From positions 96,392,501 through 96,456,500 of the forward strand of contig CM075346.1 in assembly GCA_037693485.1 (NCBI GenBank): a stretch of 64,000 nt of DNA, in the 5' to 3' direction. Numbering within the stretch: the first letter of the stretch is position 1; each line of letters begins with the position of its first letter. Source of the DNA: Kitagawia praeruptora (taxonomy: Eukaryota > Streptophyta > Magnoliopsida > Apiales > Apiaceae). This document shows positions 11,676 to 22,283 of this stretch, piece after piece. The position numbers and the translations under genes were made by a program. The notes beneath the pieces were generated by a model. That model did not search any database, was not told the origin of the DNA, and saw only the letters and a list, made by a program, of their open reading frames with translations.

Positions 11676-13451
11676 ATGACCGTGAAGGATGCTATTGATG
11701 ACAGCGATGTGATTGCAGGTACGCTTCTAGTTAATTCTGAAGATGCATGTGTTCTAGTTGATTCTAGCGCTACCAGATCTTTTATTTCTGAGAACTTTAT
11801 GAATAAGCTTGATCTTGAGTCTGTACCCTTGGAAGGAATTCTGAGTATAGAAGTAGCGAATCAGGAAGTCATTCCAGTGAACCGGTTGTGCCCAAACTGT
11901 TTTATAGAAATTCAAGGTCAACGTTTTGACGCCGACCTCATTCCTTTTAAGTTGGGAGAATTCGACGTAATCTTAGGGATGGATTGGTTAGCACGTTACG
12001 ATGCCCAAATCGATTGTCGTCGGAAGAAGGTTAGCTTAAGTGGACCTAACGGTATCAGAATTCCGTTTCGCGGACGAAAACCGGCTAAAGATTTTCTATT
12101 GATAATTCAAGCTAAGAGATTACTTCGGCAAGGATGTCAAGCCTATATGGCTCATGTGATAGACACCAAGAAGCAAACCCCTACCATTGATGAGATTCCT
12201 GTAGTTAATCTGTTCAAATATGTTTTCCCTGATGACTTGCCCGGAATGCCACCAGACCGAGAGATAGAATTCACGATTGATCTAGCACCAGGAACCGCAC
12301 CCATCTCCAAAGCACCTTACAGAATGGCACCAGTGGAAATGAAGGAATTGGCAACACAACTGCAAGAATTACTTGAAAAAGGTGTAATCAGACCTAGTGT
12401 ATCCTCGTGGGGAGCTCCAGTGTTATTCGTGAAGAAAAAGGATGGATCTATGCGGCTATGTATTGACTATCGCGAACTGAACAAGATGACAATCAAGAAC
12501 AGGTACCCTCTGCCCAGAATCGACGATTTGTTTGATCAGCTTAAAGGAGCTACTCATTTTTCGAAGATTGATTTGAGATCCGGCTATCATCAACTAAAAA
12601 TCAAGCCTGAGGATATTCCCAAGACCGCCTTTAGGACTCGATATGGACATTATGAGTTTCTAGTTATGTCTTTTGGATTGACGAATGCTTCAGCTGCTTT
12701 TATGGACTTAATGAATCGTGTGTTCAAGAGATACTTGGATAAGTTTGTGATTGTATTTATTGATGACATTCTCATATACTCGAAGTCTCCTGAAGATCAT
12801 GCAGAACATCTCTGTCTAGTTTTGGAAGCACTAAGGAAGGAAAAGTTATATGCAAAGTTTTCGAAGTGCGAATTCTGGCTGAGAAAAGTTCAATTTTTAG
12901 GACATATTGTGAGCGGTAAAGGAATTTCTGTAGACCCCGCTAAGATAGAAGCCGTAGCAGATTGGGAGAGACCCAAGACTCCAACAGAGGTTAGAAGTTT
13001 CCTTGGATTGGCTGGTTATTATCGTAGATTTGTGAAAGATTTCTCAAAGGTTGCTACGCCATTGACTCGACTTACCAGGAAGAGTGAAAAGTTCGAATGG
13101 ACGTCCAAATGTGAAGACAGCTTTCAGGAATTGAAGAAGAGACTGACAACTGCCCCAGTTTTGACCTTACCCGATGAGAAGGGTGATTTCGTAATTTTCA
13201 GCGACGCTTCTCACAAAGGTTTAGGATGTGTATTGATGCAGCACGGGAAGGTAATAGCTTATGCCTCTCGACAATTGAAGGAATATGAGTCCCGATACCC
13301 TACTCACGACTTAGAACTTGTTGCCATTGTTTTTGCACTCAAGATTTGGAGACATTATTTGTATGGAGAAAAATGTGAGATCTTCACAGACCACAAGAGC
13401 TTAAAGTACATATTCACCCAGAAGGAATTGAACATGAGACAGAGAAGATGA
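11676..13451 (+). pseudogene. pol: Tekay pol: protease, reverse transcriptase, RNase H (ends at nonsense codon)
   Basis: A 591-codon open stretch in the same frame as gag. The aspartic protease region has its active-site Asp at residue 29, but the motif reads D-S-S rather than the usual D-S/T-G. A gypsy protease/RT spacer with ILGMDWL follows at about residue 100. The RT spans about residues 215-400, with the FIDD catalytic box at 361-364 and the YPLPRIDDL and SKIDLRSGYHQ motifs. RNase H has FSDAS around residues 508-512 (Asp 510) and the DHKSL motif near the end. It stops at TGA 13449-13451 inside the RNase H/integrase linker. Identity to the Tekay lineage is strong; translated alone it would lack integrase. 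Confidence 0.92.
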
Positions 13452-13554
13452 TTGGAATTGATCAAAGACTACGACCTACGACTGCTCGATAAACTACCAC
13501 CCAGGAAAAGCTAATGTTGTAGCTGATGCTTTAAGTAGAAAAGAAAGACTCAAC
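13452..13554 (+). pseudogene. pol: Frameshifted RNase H-integrase linker
   Basis: Downstream of the 13449 stop the original frame stays open only to a TAA at about 13512. The family-typical YHPGKAN/VADALSR linker motif is readable from 13495 in the +1 frame. A frame change must therefore lie between about 13475 and 13494. The downstream integrase is in this new frame. Confidence 0.8.
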
Positions 13555-13896
13555 TTGTTGACGACCTCAGAAGAGTTAGTTAGAGAATTCGAGAAGATGG
13601 AGTTAGAAGTCAAGGACCCAGTCCAAAACAATGAAAGAGTTTATACCATTCATTTTCAACCAGAGCTGCTAGAGAAGATTCGCCATTGTCAGGAGCAAGT
13701 GATGGAAGAAAGAAGATCAGAGTTGACAGGAGAAGAATTTTTGAGTTCAAAAGATGATAAAGGAATTAAGCGATTTGCATCGAGAATTTGGGTTCCTAAT
13801 GTTACAGAATTGAAAGAAGAAATCATGAGCGAAGCGCATAACTCGAGATATTCCATTCACCCAGGAAGCACAAAAATGTATCAAGATATTAAGTAG
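13555..13896 (+). pseudogene. pol: Tekay integrase N-terminal zinc-finger region
   Basis: Continues the frame entered at 13495. The first half is linker. The C-terminal third carries the first half of the integrase HHCC zinc finger (H...IHPGSTKMY). It is closed by TAG 13894-13896; the frame reopens at once and the two Cys of the finger (C-LTC) follow in the next open stretch. Confidence 0.85.
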
Positions 13897-14622
13897 AATT
13901 ATTGGTGGCCTAACATGAAGAGAGAAATTGCAGAATGGGTAAGCAAGTGTTTGACCTGTCAGAGAGTGAAAGCAGAACATCAACGACCCAGTGGATTACT
14001 CCAATCCTTAGAGATTCCAGAATGGAAGTGGGAACACATCACCATGGACTTTGTAGTAGGTTTACCTCGAACCAGAGCAAATTTCGATGCCATATGGGTT
14101 ATAGTTGACAGACTTACGAAATCTGCGCATTTTCTGCCAATCAGTGAGAAGTATTCAGTGGAAAGACTGGTAGGTTTGTATTTGAAGGAAGTGGTAGTTC
14201 GTCATGGAGTGCCTGTGTCAATAGTGTCAGACAGAGATGCACGTTTTACTTCAAGATTTTGGAAGAGTTTTCAGGAATGCCTTGGCACCAAGTTAAATTT
14301 GAGTACTGCCTATCATCCGCAGACAGACGGTCAGAACGAAAGGACAATTCAGACGATAGAGGATATGCTGCGAGCTTGCACCTTAGATTTTAAGGGAAGT
14401 TGGGATGATCATCTGCCGCTAGTAGAGTTTGCTTACAACAATAGCTATCACTCCAGTACCGGTATGGCCCCGTATGAAGCTTTATATGGAAGGAAGTGTA
14501 GATCCCCGCTTTGTTGGGATGATGTTGGTGAAGGAAGATTACTAGGGCCAGATATGGTCCATCAGACAAAGCAATCCATAGAAACGATTCGAAAAAGATT
14601 AGTTGCTGCTCAGGACCGTTAG
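13897..14622 (+). pseudogene. pol: Tekay integrase catalytic core
   Basis: The same frame after the 13894 stop (first ATG 13915). It contains the CX2C half of the zinc finger and a complete DD35E rve core: Asp 45 (TMDF), Asp 106 (SDRDARF) and Glu 142 (GQNER), counted from 13915, with 35 residues between the last two. GPY-like features follow. It ends at TAG 14620-14622 and resumes in frame. The triad is intact even though the polyprotein is not. Confidence 0.92.
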
Positions 14623-15087
14623 CGAAAGTATGCCGATCCGAAGAGAAAAGTTAAATCCTTCGAGGTAGGAGACAAAGTTTTGTTGAAAATTTCCCCGTGG
14701 AAAGGGGTGATGAGATTCAGGAAGAAAGGGAAACTGAGTCCCAGGTATATTGGACCTTTTGAAATTCTCAAGAAGGTTGGAGCCGTGTCATATCAATTGG
14801 CCTTACCGCCAGATCTTCAGCATGTTCACAATGTATTCCACGTATCAATATTGAGAGCTTTTCATCCTGATCATCGACACGTGTTAGAATATGAACCCAT
14901 CGATGTCAAAGCTGACCTGACCTACGTAGAGCAACCAGTGGAAGTTGTGGATTTCAAAGTGCAGGAGTTGCGAAATAAGACAATAAATTTAGTAAAAGTG
15001 ATTTGGAGAAACCGGCAGATCGAGGAAGCCACTTGGGAACTTGAGAGTGAAATGCGCAGTAAATACCCCGAGTTGTTTAGCCATTAA
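14623..15087 (+). pseudogene. pol: Tekay integrase C-terminus with chromodomain-like tail
   Basis: In frame with the core. The first part has the GPY/F-type region (SPRYIGPFEILKKVG, then HVHNVFHVS). The last ~55 residues (VKVIWRNRQIEEATWELE) resemble the chromodomain of Tekay chromoviruses, thought to guide insertion to particular chromatin. It ends at TAA 15085-15087, 40 bp before the 3' LTR. Confidence 0.9.
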
Positions 15088-15114
15088 TGTTGATCCCGAG
15101 GACGGAATCCTTTT

Positions 15115-15127
15115 AAGGAGGGGAGAC
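15115..15127 (+). other. Tekay polypurine tract
   Basis: AAGGAGGGGAGAC directly abuts the TG of the 3' LTR; it serves as the plus-strand primer in reverse transcription. Confidence 0.85.
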
Positions 15128-16467
15128 TGTAATAACCGTAAAATTTCTATATTTTGGTGAACCTCTTTATGCTTGAATTTTCGTAAATTTAATATCCTGG
15201 CTTAAATTAATTTTAGAAATGCGTATAAATATTTAGTAGTGCGACGCTACCTTCCGATTAGTTGTGACTTATTAATTGTATTGTTTTTACAATTTTTATA
15301 TTGGCGATTTGTTTTATTATTATTATTAACGTCATTATTATTGTGAAGCGAGGATATCATTTATTTTGAGATATTGGTGAATATTATTCGATGGAGATAG
15401 ATAAATGTATCAGCATTTTTTTTTATTATTTTATAAGAGTGGAATAATAACCTTTAATAACAAATGAGCTCTTCACCTATTCTATAAATTTGGGTCAAGT
15501 GATGAACCCAATTAATTAAGATGGGCCTTATTAGTCATTAGTGTACTATATTCTTAATAATAACAATTGGCTAATTGGATATTAAGCCCACCTCCATAAA
15601 TGGGTTTTACCTTAATTATTTTCTTAAAAACCCATTAAGAGCCCAAGTGATTATTAGTATATATTAAAGGAACTTGGATCAAAATGATCATCATCCTCAT
15701 TATATTAACCGAGAGAAAATTTGAGAGAGAGAGAGAAATAAAAACCTCCATAAACACAAAACTTGAAAAGCCTATATCTCCTAGATTATGATCTTGATCA
15801 TACATGCAACCATATAATTGAAAAGAGGGTTTCAAGCTCTATATTTGGATATATATATATATATATATATATATCATAAGGGTTTCAAGAAGTTTTATTT
15901 TTATCAAAGTTCCAAAATTTTGGTTTTCACAAGAGGGTATGAATTTATACCCATAAACTCTATTTTCAACTACTTTATTATGATTATTGGCCTTTTATGA
16001 TTTAATGGTGATTGAAAATATTTGTATTAGAATAAGGGTTTTGTAAATTTTGATTGGATTAGCTTAAAAGATGATTTCTAAATTATAATTAAGAATGGTG
16101 AATTGGGGTTTGTGTTTGGAGGGGGGTTTTTGGTGTTGCATGTCGGAGATGAAGCCACCACCGCGGCGGTAACGGTGACCGGCGGTGGTGGGGGTTGGCC
16201 GGAGGTGAAGCAAGAGGCGGAGAGGGGGAGAGATAAGAGGAGGGGGCGAGAGAGAGAGGAAAGGCGAGGGAGATAGGGCAGAGAGAGAGAGGTACGAGGG
16301 GAGAGAGATTAAGGAAGAGAGATGGAGGCGGAGAGAAAGTGAGGGGCGGAGGGAGAGAGATCGACGGGGAGAGATTGAGAGAAGAGAGAAGAGCGAGAGA
16401 TTGAGGGAGAAGGAGAGATCGAGGGAGTGAGCTAGAGAGAGATGGAGGTCGAGAGATTGAGAGAGTT

Positions 16468-16512
<45 letters not shown>

Positions 16513-19138
16513 AGAGACAGTGGTGGTGGTGGTGACCGGCGCCGGCGCTTGCGCCGGCGCGGCGTCCGGCCGGTGGCCGCCCAGTGGTGGTGGTGTTGAG
16601 TTGATGGTGATACATACATGGGTTGTATGTATAATTTGGGAATAATTTAATTGTTTATTGGTAATAATCTTGATAGAATAATAGTAAATAATTAGATGTT
16701 AATTTGGCATTAATTGATTTAATTAGAGATTAATTGATAAAAATGGTTAAAACTTAATAAAGATTAAAATCCAGTTGGTTTTAAAAGAAAACTTTAATTT
16801 TATGAAAGATGGAGATTCTTTAATTAGTATAATAAAATTGGGTTTTATAAAAGAAATTAAATAAGGTTATTACGTTGGAGTTAAAATGAAAGGAAAAGTG
16901 ACTTGATTTATTTAGATGAGTAATAAAAGTGGATTGTTTTCAAGAATAAATAGGAATTAATATTAGTAGTTCTCTAAAATGGACTTTATCACAAAAGGGA
17001 AAGGATTTTAGATAAATCTTAGAGATTTGATACGAGCCAAATTTAATTTAGAAGTGCGAGTTAAATGATTAATGAAATTAGTGAATTTCGTCATAAAATG
17101 AGAATTTTCGATAAATAGTAAGGACCTTATAAAGATACTTTTATATTCGTGATGTGCCTTGAATAAATCAAATAGTGTGGTTTATTAGAATTAAATCGAG
17201 ACCTTAAATTGAAAAATTTCCCTTAGGAATAATTAGAGCGAGATCTTCAAAAGATAATTGTGTTAAAATCTCATGATATCATAAACCCCGTTTTTTTTAA
17301 ATTCATTAGGAAAAGCAACTAGAGCCTCCATTTAATTTCATTTTTATGAATAAGGCGTTAGTGAGACTTTTAGCTTACGAGAATATATTCTAAAATTTTA
17401 TTTTCGAGAATTATGTGATTATCAATAGCATGATTACCGATTTATGTGACATTACGTGATTAACTCCTTACCCGAGTACTAAAATTATTTTGATAATTAA
17501 TTATAGAAATTCCTTCCTGAGACTTGAGATATTCGCTTGCGGGTAACGCTTTTATTATTCGGTTGAGTTTAGCGTCGAGACAGAGGCAAGTTCATTCCTA
17601 CCCTAACTCTCGGAAACTTTGTATTTCTATTCCTATTATTTCAATTCTTGATTATTTTCGAGCTATCAATTATGAGATTTATTTGCTGCCCTTTATGATG
17701 CAATAATTCTTTTGAGTATTATTTTCTCTTTAATATTACGATATTGTTAACTTAGTTTACTTGCGAATTATACTCCCTACAAGCGTAGAGGCAAATTCGT
17801 TGCTATCAGGTCGATCTCATTAATTCGAGATGACTATTATTTTGATTCAGTAAAACTACTCTCATTCGTTCGAGATAGTTAAATTTATTCTTCTCAGTTG
17901 AATTTATTGTACAAATTCAGCAATATTTATTGATTATCTTTTAGTTGGTTCATTGTCCGAATCAACCGATAGGAGTATACTATTTAAATCGTTAGAGTTT
18001 TACTCATTGATCAAGTGAAAAATATTCTATTTAACATTCATCAATTTTGAGTATTATTATCATTCGAGTGGTACTATTTGTTCAGTACGACTCATTATGT
18101 TTTCGTTTTGAGACTATTCACTTTTTTCGAGATAGTTACCTTTCTTGTCAAGGGTTGGCACTTTGTTCGTGTCAATCCACTAAAATATGTTCATTGAGAG
18201 TTACATCAGTCCATTGTTCGGAGTGGTGGTACATTGAGTAAAACTGGCAGTCCGCCAGATCAATTAAATATTTTCCTGTGAAGTTTATCTCAAACTATCA
18301 GTTCATTAAATGTTCGGGAATTCTGTATTCTACTAGTCAATTTTGGGAAAGAGGCCCATTATAGAGAAAGAGAAACTCGTGAACCGTTTTAAGGTTACGA
18401 GAATATTTAGGCACTATGATGCCAGGGTTGATATAATCACCCACTATGATGCTAGCATTCATACTATATATTATATTCGTTGATATCGTATTGTAGCCGT
18501 GATCGGGCGAAGTGCGGTGTCATTGGAGGACGGTATTCCCGGTCGGATAGTTAATCGCCCCGCCGAGATACCGAAAGGATGGAAGACCAGTTATTCTTTT
18601 ATCATGAGTCATCAGAGTTTCACAAAAAGAGTCATTTCGAGTATTTCTATTTTGAGACGAGTCTTGAGTCAAAATTTTCAGAGTTTGTTATCTTATCAGT
18701 TTTATTTAAATTCGAGTATTTTCTTTCGGTATATATATTTTTATATTTATGTACCGAGCCAGGAGAGAATTTGCTGAGCACCATAGTTGCTCACTCTTGC
18801 TTTACAACATTTGTTCAGCTGTCAAGAAAGAAAGATGTGAGACGTCCAGCCAGGGATCTAGAGGCAAGGGAAAAGCTCCAGGCTATGCTGACAAGGACTA
18901 GAATGGCCAGCTGAAACCTTTATCTGTTCTATCCTTATAGACTTTTGCAAGATATTTTCGGTGATGTAATAAGCGTATTGTAATAAAGTGTGAATCCGAT
19001 CTTGGACCTGTGGAGTGGGACTGTTCTGCTCCATTGTAATAAAGATTTTATTATTATTGAGCTAACGTGTGATGCAGGATGCTGAGACCTGATGTGGCGA
19101 CCCGGGTCCCCGGACAGGGCGGATTTGGGGGCGTCACA
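15128..19138 (+). repeat. Tekay 3' LTR (4011 bp)
   Basis: Same termini as the 5' LTR. Distinguishing changes include a longer (TA)n run at about 15849-15873 and loss of one copy of a 16 bp duplication. The terminal GGCGTCACA is followed by the TTTAG duplication. Confidence 0.95.
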
Positions 19139-19143
19139 TTTAG
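19139..19143. other. Target-site duplication of Tekay element (right)
   Basis: TTTAG, identical to 4338-4342. Confidence 0.9.
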
Positions 19144-20037
19144 AAATTTCAAAACTACGAAATTCGTATCATACCATATATTTCAATCATTAATAAAATA
19201 TATATAAAACCCGTATATATCTAGACTATTATATTAAAGTCGAAATATTAAAAATTTTGGTGTTTGATTTTGGTGTATATATGTTCATAATAAGTAGATA
19301 TGAGTATAATTATTTGTATTTTGGTTCTACAGTTCAACTATATAATGAATAATGATTATTAGATTTTTAGTAATAAATAAAAACTGTTATATCTAATGAT
19401 AAATTAAATTATACGATTGAATTACTTTATTAAAGATTTAAGATTCGAAATCCGTGAACTATATATTTAATTTAACATTGTATCCTATAAGTTTCAAAGC
19501 ATGCATGTCTTCAATCAAATTTATATCAAATTAAAATTAAAATCTGTGCTGTTTTGAGAGTCGATTAGGGTTCTAGCCCACTTCTCCATTTTCTAACTTC
19601 ATCCCCCGTCACCAATAAGCCTCTTTTGTTCTCCCATCTTTTCTTTTATTTACCAATTTTTCAATAAAATCGATATATATTCTTTTTTGGGCGAGATCTT
19701 GTTGAGTATCTTGTTATCAAAGTTGTTAGCCGTGCCCTTTTTTTTTTGGGATGTTCTGTTATGTTTTAATGTTTTTGTGTTTTTTATTACGGGTTTCGGT
19801 AATTTTTCTAAGAAGGATTTATATGGTATTTTGGGAGATCTGTAAGACTTGCATCGAATCTGAAACGGTGGTGGATACCGCAAGAGCTCATCTTTCATAA
19901 TAAAAAATTGTTCATATTTTTGTTTCACAATCAGGTTGTAGTTGACAGTTCGGGGATTTGTCCCGGCTGGATTTCAATGTTTTAATGAATTCTTCGCTTT
20001 ACGTCAAAAAAAAATTAAAATAATTATTAAAATAATG
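19144..20037. other. Unclassified AT-rich DNA with a retroposon-like tail
   Basis: 19144-19540 is featureless AT-rich DNA that continues the pre-insertion sequence left of 4338. From about 19545 composition is more gene-like (ttagggttctagccc, T-rich stretch), ending in a LINE/retroposon-type tail (aatgaattcttcgctttacgtc plus nine A at about 20006-20014). No protein domain is recognisable, so it may be a short retroposon or LINE 3' piece. Confidence 0.3.
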
Positions 20038-20042
20038 ATTAT
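20038..20042. other. Target-site duplication of LARD-like element (left)
   Basis: ATTAT before the LTR, matched by 40698-40702. Confidence 0.8.
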
Positions 20043-21129
20043 TGTTGTGCCCAAAATTTGCCTTGGGCTTGATTTAAGGCCCATTAAGGTCACGAGTTTG
20101 AGTAATGTGGATATGGATGGATAGGCTGGACTAGGTATGGATGTTTTGGCCCAATATGCCTTGGAAATTTACTGAAAGATGAAGATTTTGGCATCTGGTT
20201 CGGGGTTCATTCATGCAGAGGTTCAGGTGTCTAAACCCCAGATGGAGGTACTGCTATGTGGGAGGCCTGATAGGGGTTCATACAGGAGAAGGGCTTCCAG
20301 GCAGGGGTTCACACTCGTACCCCGATAGTCCGCGGGAATTGGCCCAGCAGCCTCCTAAATTGTAGGAGAACGGATATATATCACTCTAATTGACTTTTGG
20401 ATAACTCCTAAACATCAGGGACGACCCAACAACCTCTGGAATCGTGGATAATCATCATATATACATGGATTATGTATATATATGCGGATATATGATGGAA
20501 AATCATATAAATATGAAGATAACTATGGTTTTATGGATGGATAACTACTGGATAATCATGTCATCTGGGATAATTAACTAGATCAGTTCAGTTGAGGAAG
20601 ATAAATATAAAACATATGTGATATATACATTGTGTATATATATAGGCGGCTGTACAACGGAAGGCCAGGGTTCAGGCAGTGTCCTAAGGGAGCTAGGACT
20701 CTTCTTCATCAACAAAAATAACAAATGGATCAACATGGTCATGAGGATAAGGCTTATCAGAACGTGGCTGGGCTATCAACAAGGAGTCCAAAACCCTAGA
20801 ACTACATGGGACTTGATTCCTGTAAATATAGGATATGTAGGCACTTTGCAAGGGTTGAATCTCACTTCACTCTACATGGATCATGTAGAAAACTTGAGCA
20901 ATACACATCTCTGGCAGCTGGGATCGATTGAGTAGGAATTACTCCGTCCTTGCTATCCGGTGACCTTGCAAACTCAGTCCCAAAATCATTACAAACAACC
21001 GCCCACTCTGGCAGTTGAACGCCGGGCTGTAAATGCTTGAACGTCGATTCTGCAGCCGAAAATCAAGCGATTCATCCGTTATTCCAGCGATATTCTCTCG
21101 AAGTGTTGTACCAAATTCCTCTCACAAAA
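20043..21129 (+). repeat. LARD-like 5' LTR (1087 bp)
   Basis: Contains TATA-like runs (tatatatataggcgg at about 20636-20650) and copies of a word close to CATGGATTATGTATATA, related to the internal repeat at 25192-25551. The final bases read ACAAAA where the 3' LTR reads ACAACA. Confidence 0.9.
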
Positions 21130-21132
21130 TTT

Positions 21133-21150
21133 TTGGCGCTAGAAGGAGGG
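21133..21150 (+). other. LARD-like primer binding site
   Basis: TTGGCGCTAGAAGGAGGG follows the LTR after about four bases, where a primer site is expected. It is not the tRNA-Met type; the tRNA used cannot be fixed by eye. Confidence 0.6.
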
Positions 21151-21374
21151 CTTTGGATGATCTTTTAAGAGGAAAGATTGCGAAAAGCTCCGGCGATGAA
21201 CATACACCGAAGAACAATGAGGTGACCACAAAATTGAGATCGAGGAAGGAGGTCACCAATCGAGATGTGGCGGATTATATCATATGGATGGACTGGAAAA
21301 TCGAGTCTCTAGAAAAAAAGATACAAAAGATGAAAAAATGGAGGAAAAATCATGGCTTATCGAAAAAAGGATGA
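21145..21374 (+). pseudogene. Short gag-like N-terminal ORF of the LARD-like element
   Basis: The open frame (ATG at 21033 inside the LTR) continues past the primer site to 21374. The post-LTR part is basic and charged, with RDVADYIIWMDWKIESLEKKI followed by lysine-rich residues, which looks like a coiled-coil segment. Similar short N-terminal regions precede gag in Tat-type elements, but no gag core or zinc knuckle follows. I treat it as a remnant; it could be a genuine short product. Confidence 0.35.
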
Positions 21375-22258
21375 AGAAAAAGGAAAGTTACCCGTAACCT
21401 TTATTCTGGTCATTTGGTGGTAAAATGCATAAAAGAAGGGATGTGGCTTTGAATTCTTGGAAAGAATGGCTGGAAAATAACTGTTTTGGATGCTAAATTC
21501 CGATAGGAAGGGTCCAGAATAGGGGTTCAGCTATGCGGGGTTCCGCGATCCAGAAACTCTCATATCAAGAGTGTGTTAATGTATAACTGAATGTATGAGG
21601 AACTGAATCTCCACATGTTGATGGAGATAATGGCCATCTGGAGAGGTACCAGTTGAGGGGTTCAAGGGCTAAAGGCAGGAGGAACCTCAATCTGGAGGTC
21701 GCACCCATGACAGAAGGCACTCGGATCCATATGAACCCCCAGTTTCTCAACCAGAAGGTTTCTCGCAGATGAACCCCCAAATACATAATTTTGGCATTCG
21801 ACAAATAGGCTTTTATAGTCGAAAAGTGGAGAATATCAATCTAAGGGTTCAACCACTATGAGGTTAAGGTCTATCAAGGATCCCCCTTCAACAATTCTGG
21901 GGTTAAACAAGTCCAGGAGTTTCCATTAAAAATTGTGGAGCACAATCCATGAAGGGAGTAAATGGGTGAACTTGAATGATGATGAGGGTACGAACACCAT
22001 GATTGATGAGCTATAGGTGAATCCCAGCGCAGATAAGGGTGCGAACCTCCTGATAGATAAGTAACAGGTGAACCCCAGTGCATATAGGGGTACGACCCTC
22101 CTGATTGAAGGGGTACGGGTGAACCTAAATTAAAGCAGGGATGCGAACCCCGTAATTAATGATCAGTAGGTAAACCTGGATGATGGCAAGGATATCAATT
22201 TCCTCATTGGTGAGCTATCGGAAATATTTTACATTATCCTCTTAGATACCTCTTGTTT

Positions 22259-22283
22259 CTTACAACGAGCTAGCTCATGTAAG
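22259..22283 (+). repeat. Conserved 25-nt nested hairpin, copy 1
   Basis: CTTAC and GTAAG arms flank an inner palindrome GAGCTAGCTC. Two more 25-nt copies occur at 24861-24885 and 28412-28436. Confidence 0.6.

Larger units (their letters stand above)
4343..19138 (+). mobile_element. Complete Ty3/gypsy Tekay (Del) chromovirus-lineage element, coding-defective
   Basis: A 14.8 kb element with two roughly 4 kb LTRs, 5 bp target duplication, tRNA-Met-type primer site, polypurine tract, and gag-pol in the gypsy order protease, RT, RNase H, integrase, C-terminal chromodomain-like region. Very long LTRs and the RT/chromodomain sequence fit the Tekay/Del lineage. Both LTRs still match closely (by eye roughly 1-2 % differences), yet gag-pol has six in-frame stops plus a frameshift. 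An additional ORF with no known retroelement domain lies between the primer site and gag. By inference any mobility now would need proteins from another copy. Confidence 0.95.

Noticed and set aside
20618..20935. 105-codon ORF in the LARD-like LTR (also 40186-40503)
   Set aside because: Begins in a TATA-like run and has no recognisable domain; its preservation in both LTRs reflects LTR identity rather than selection.
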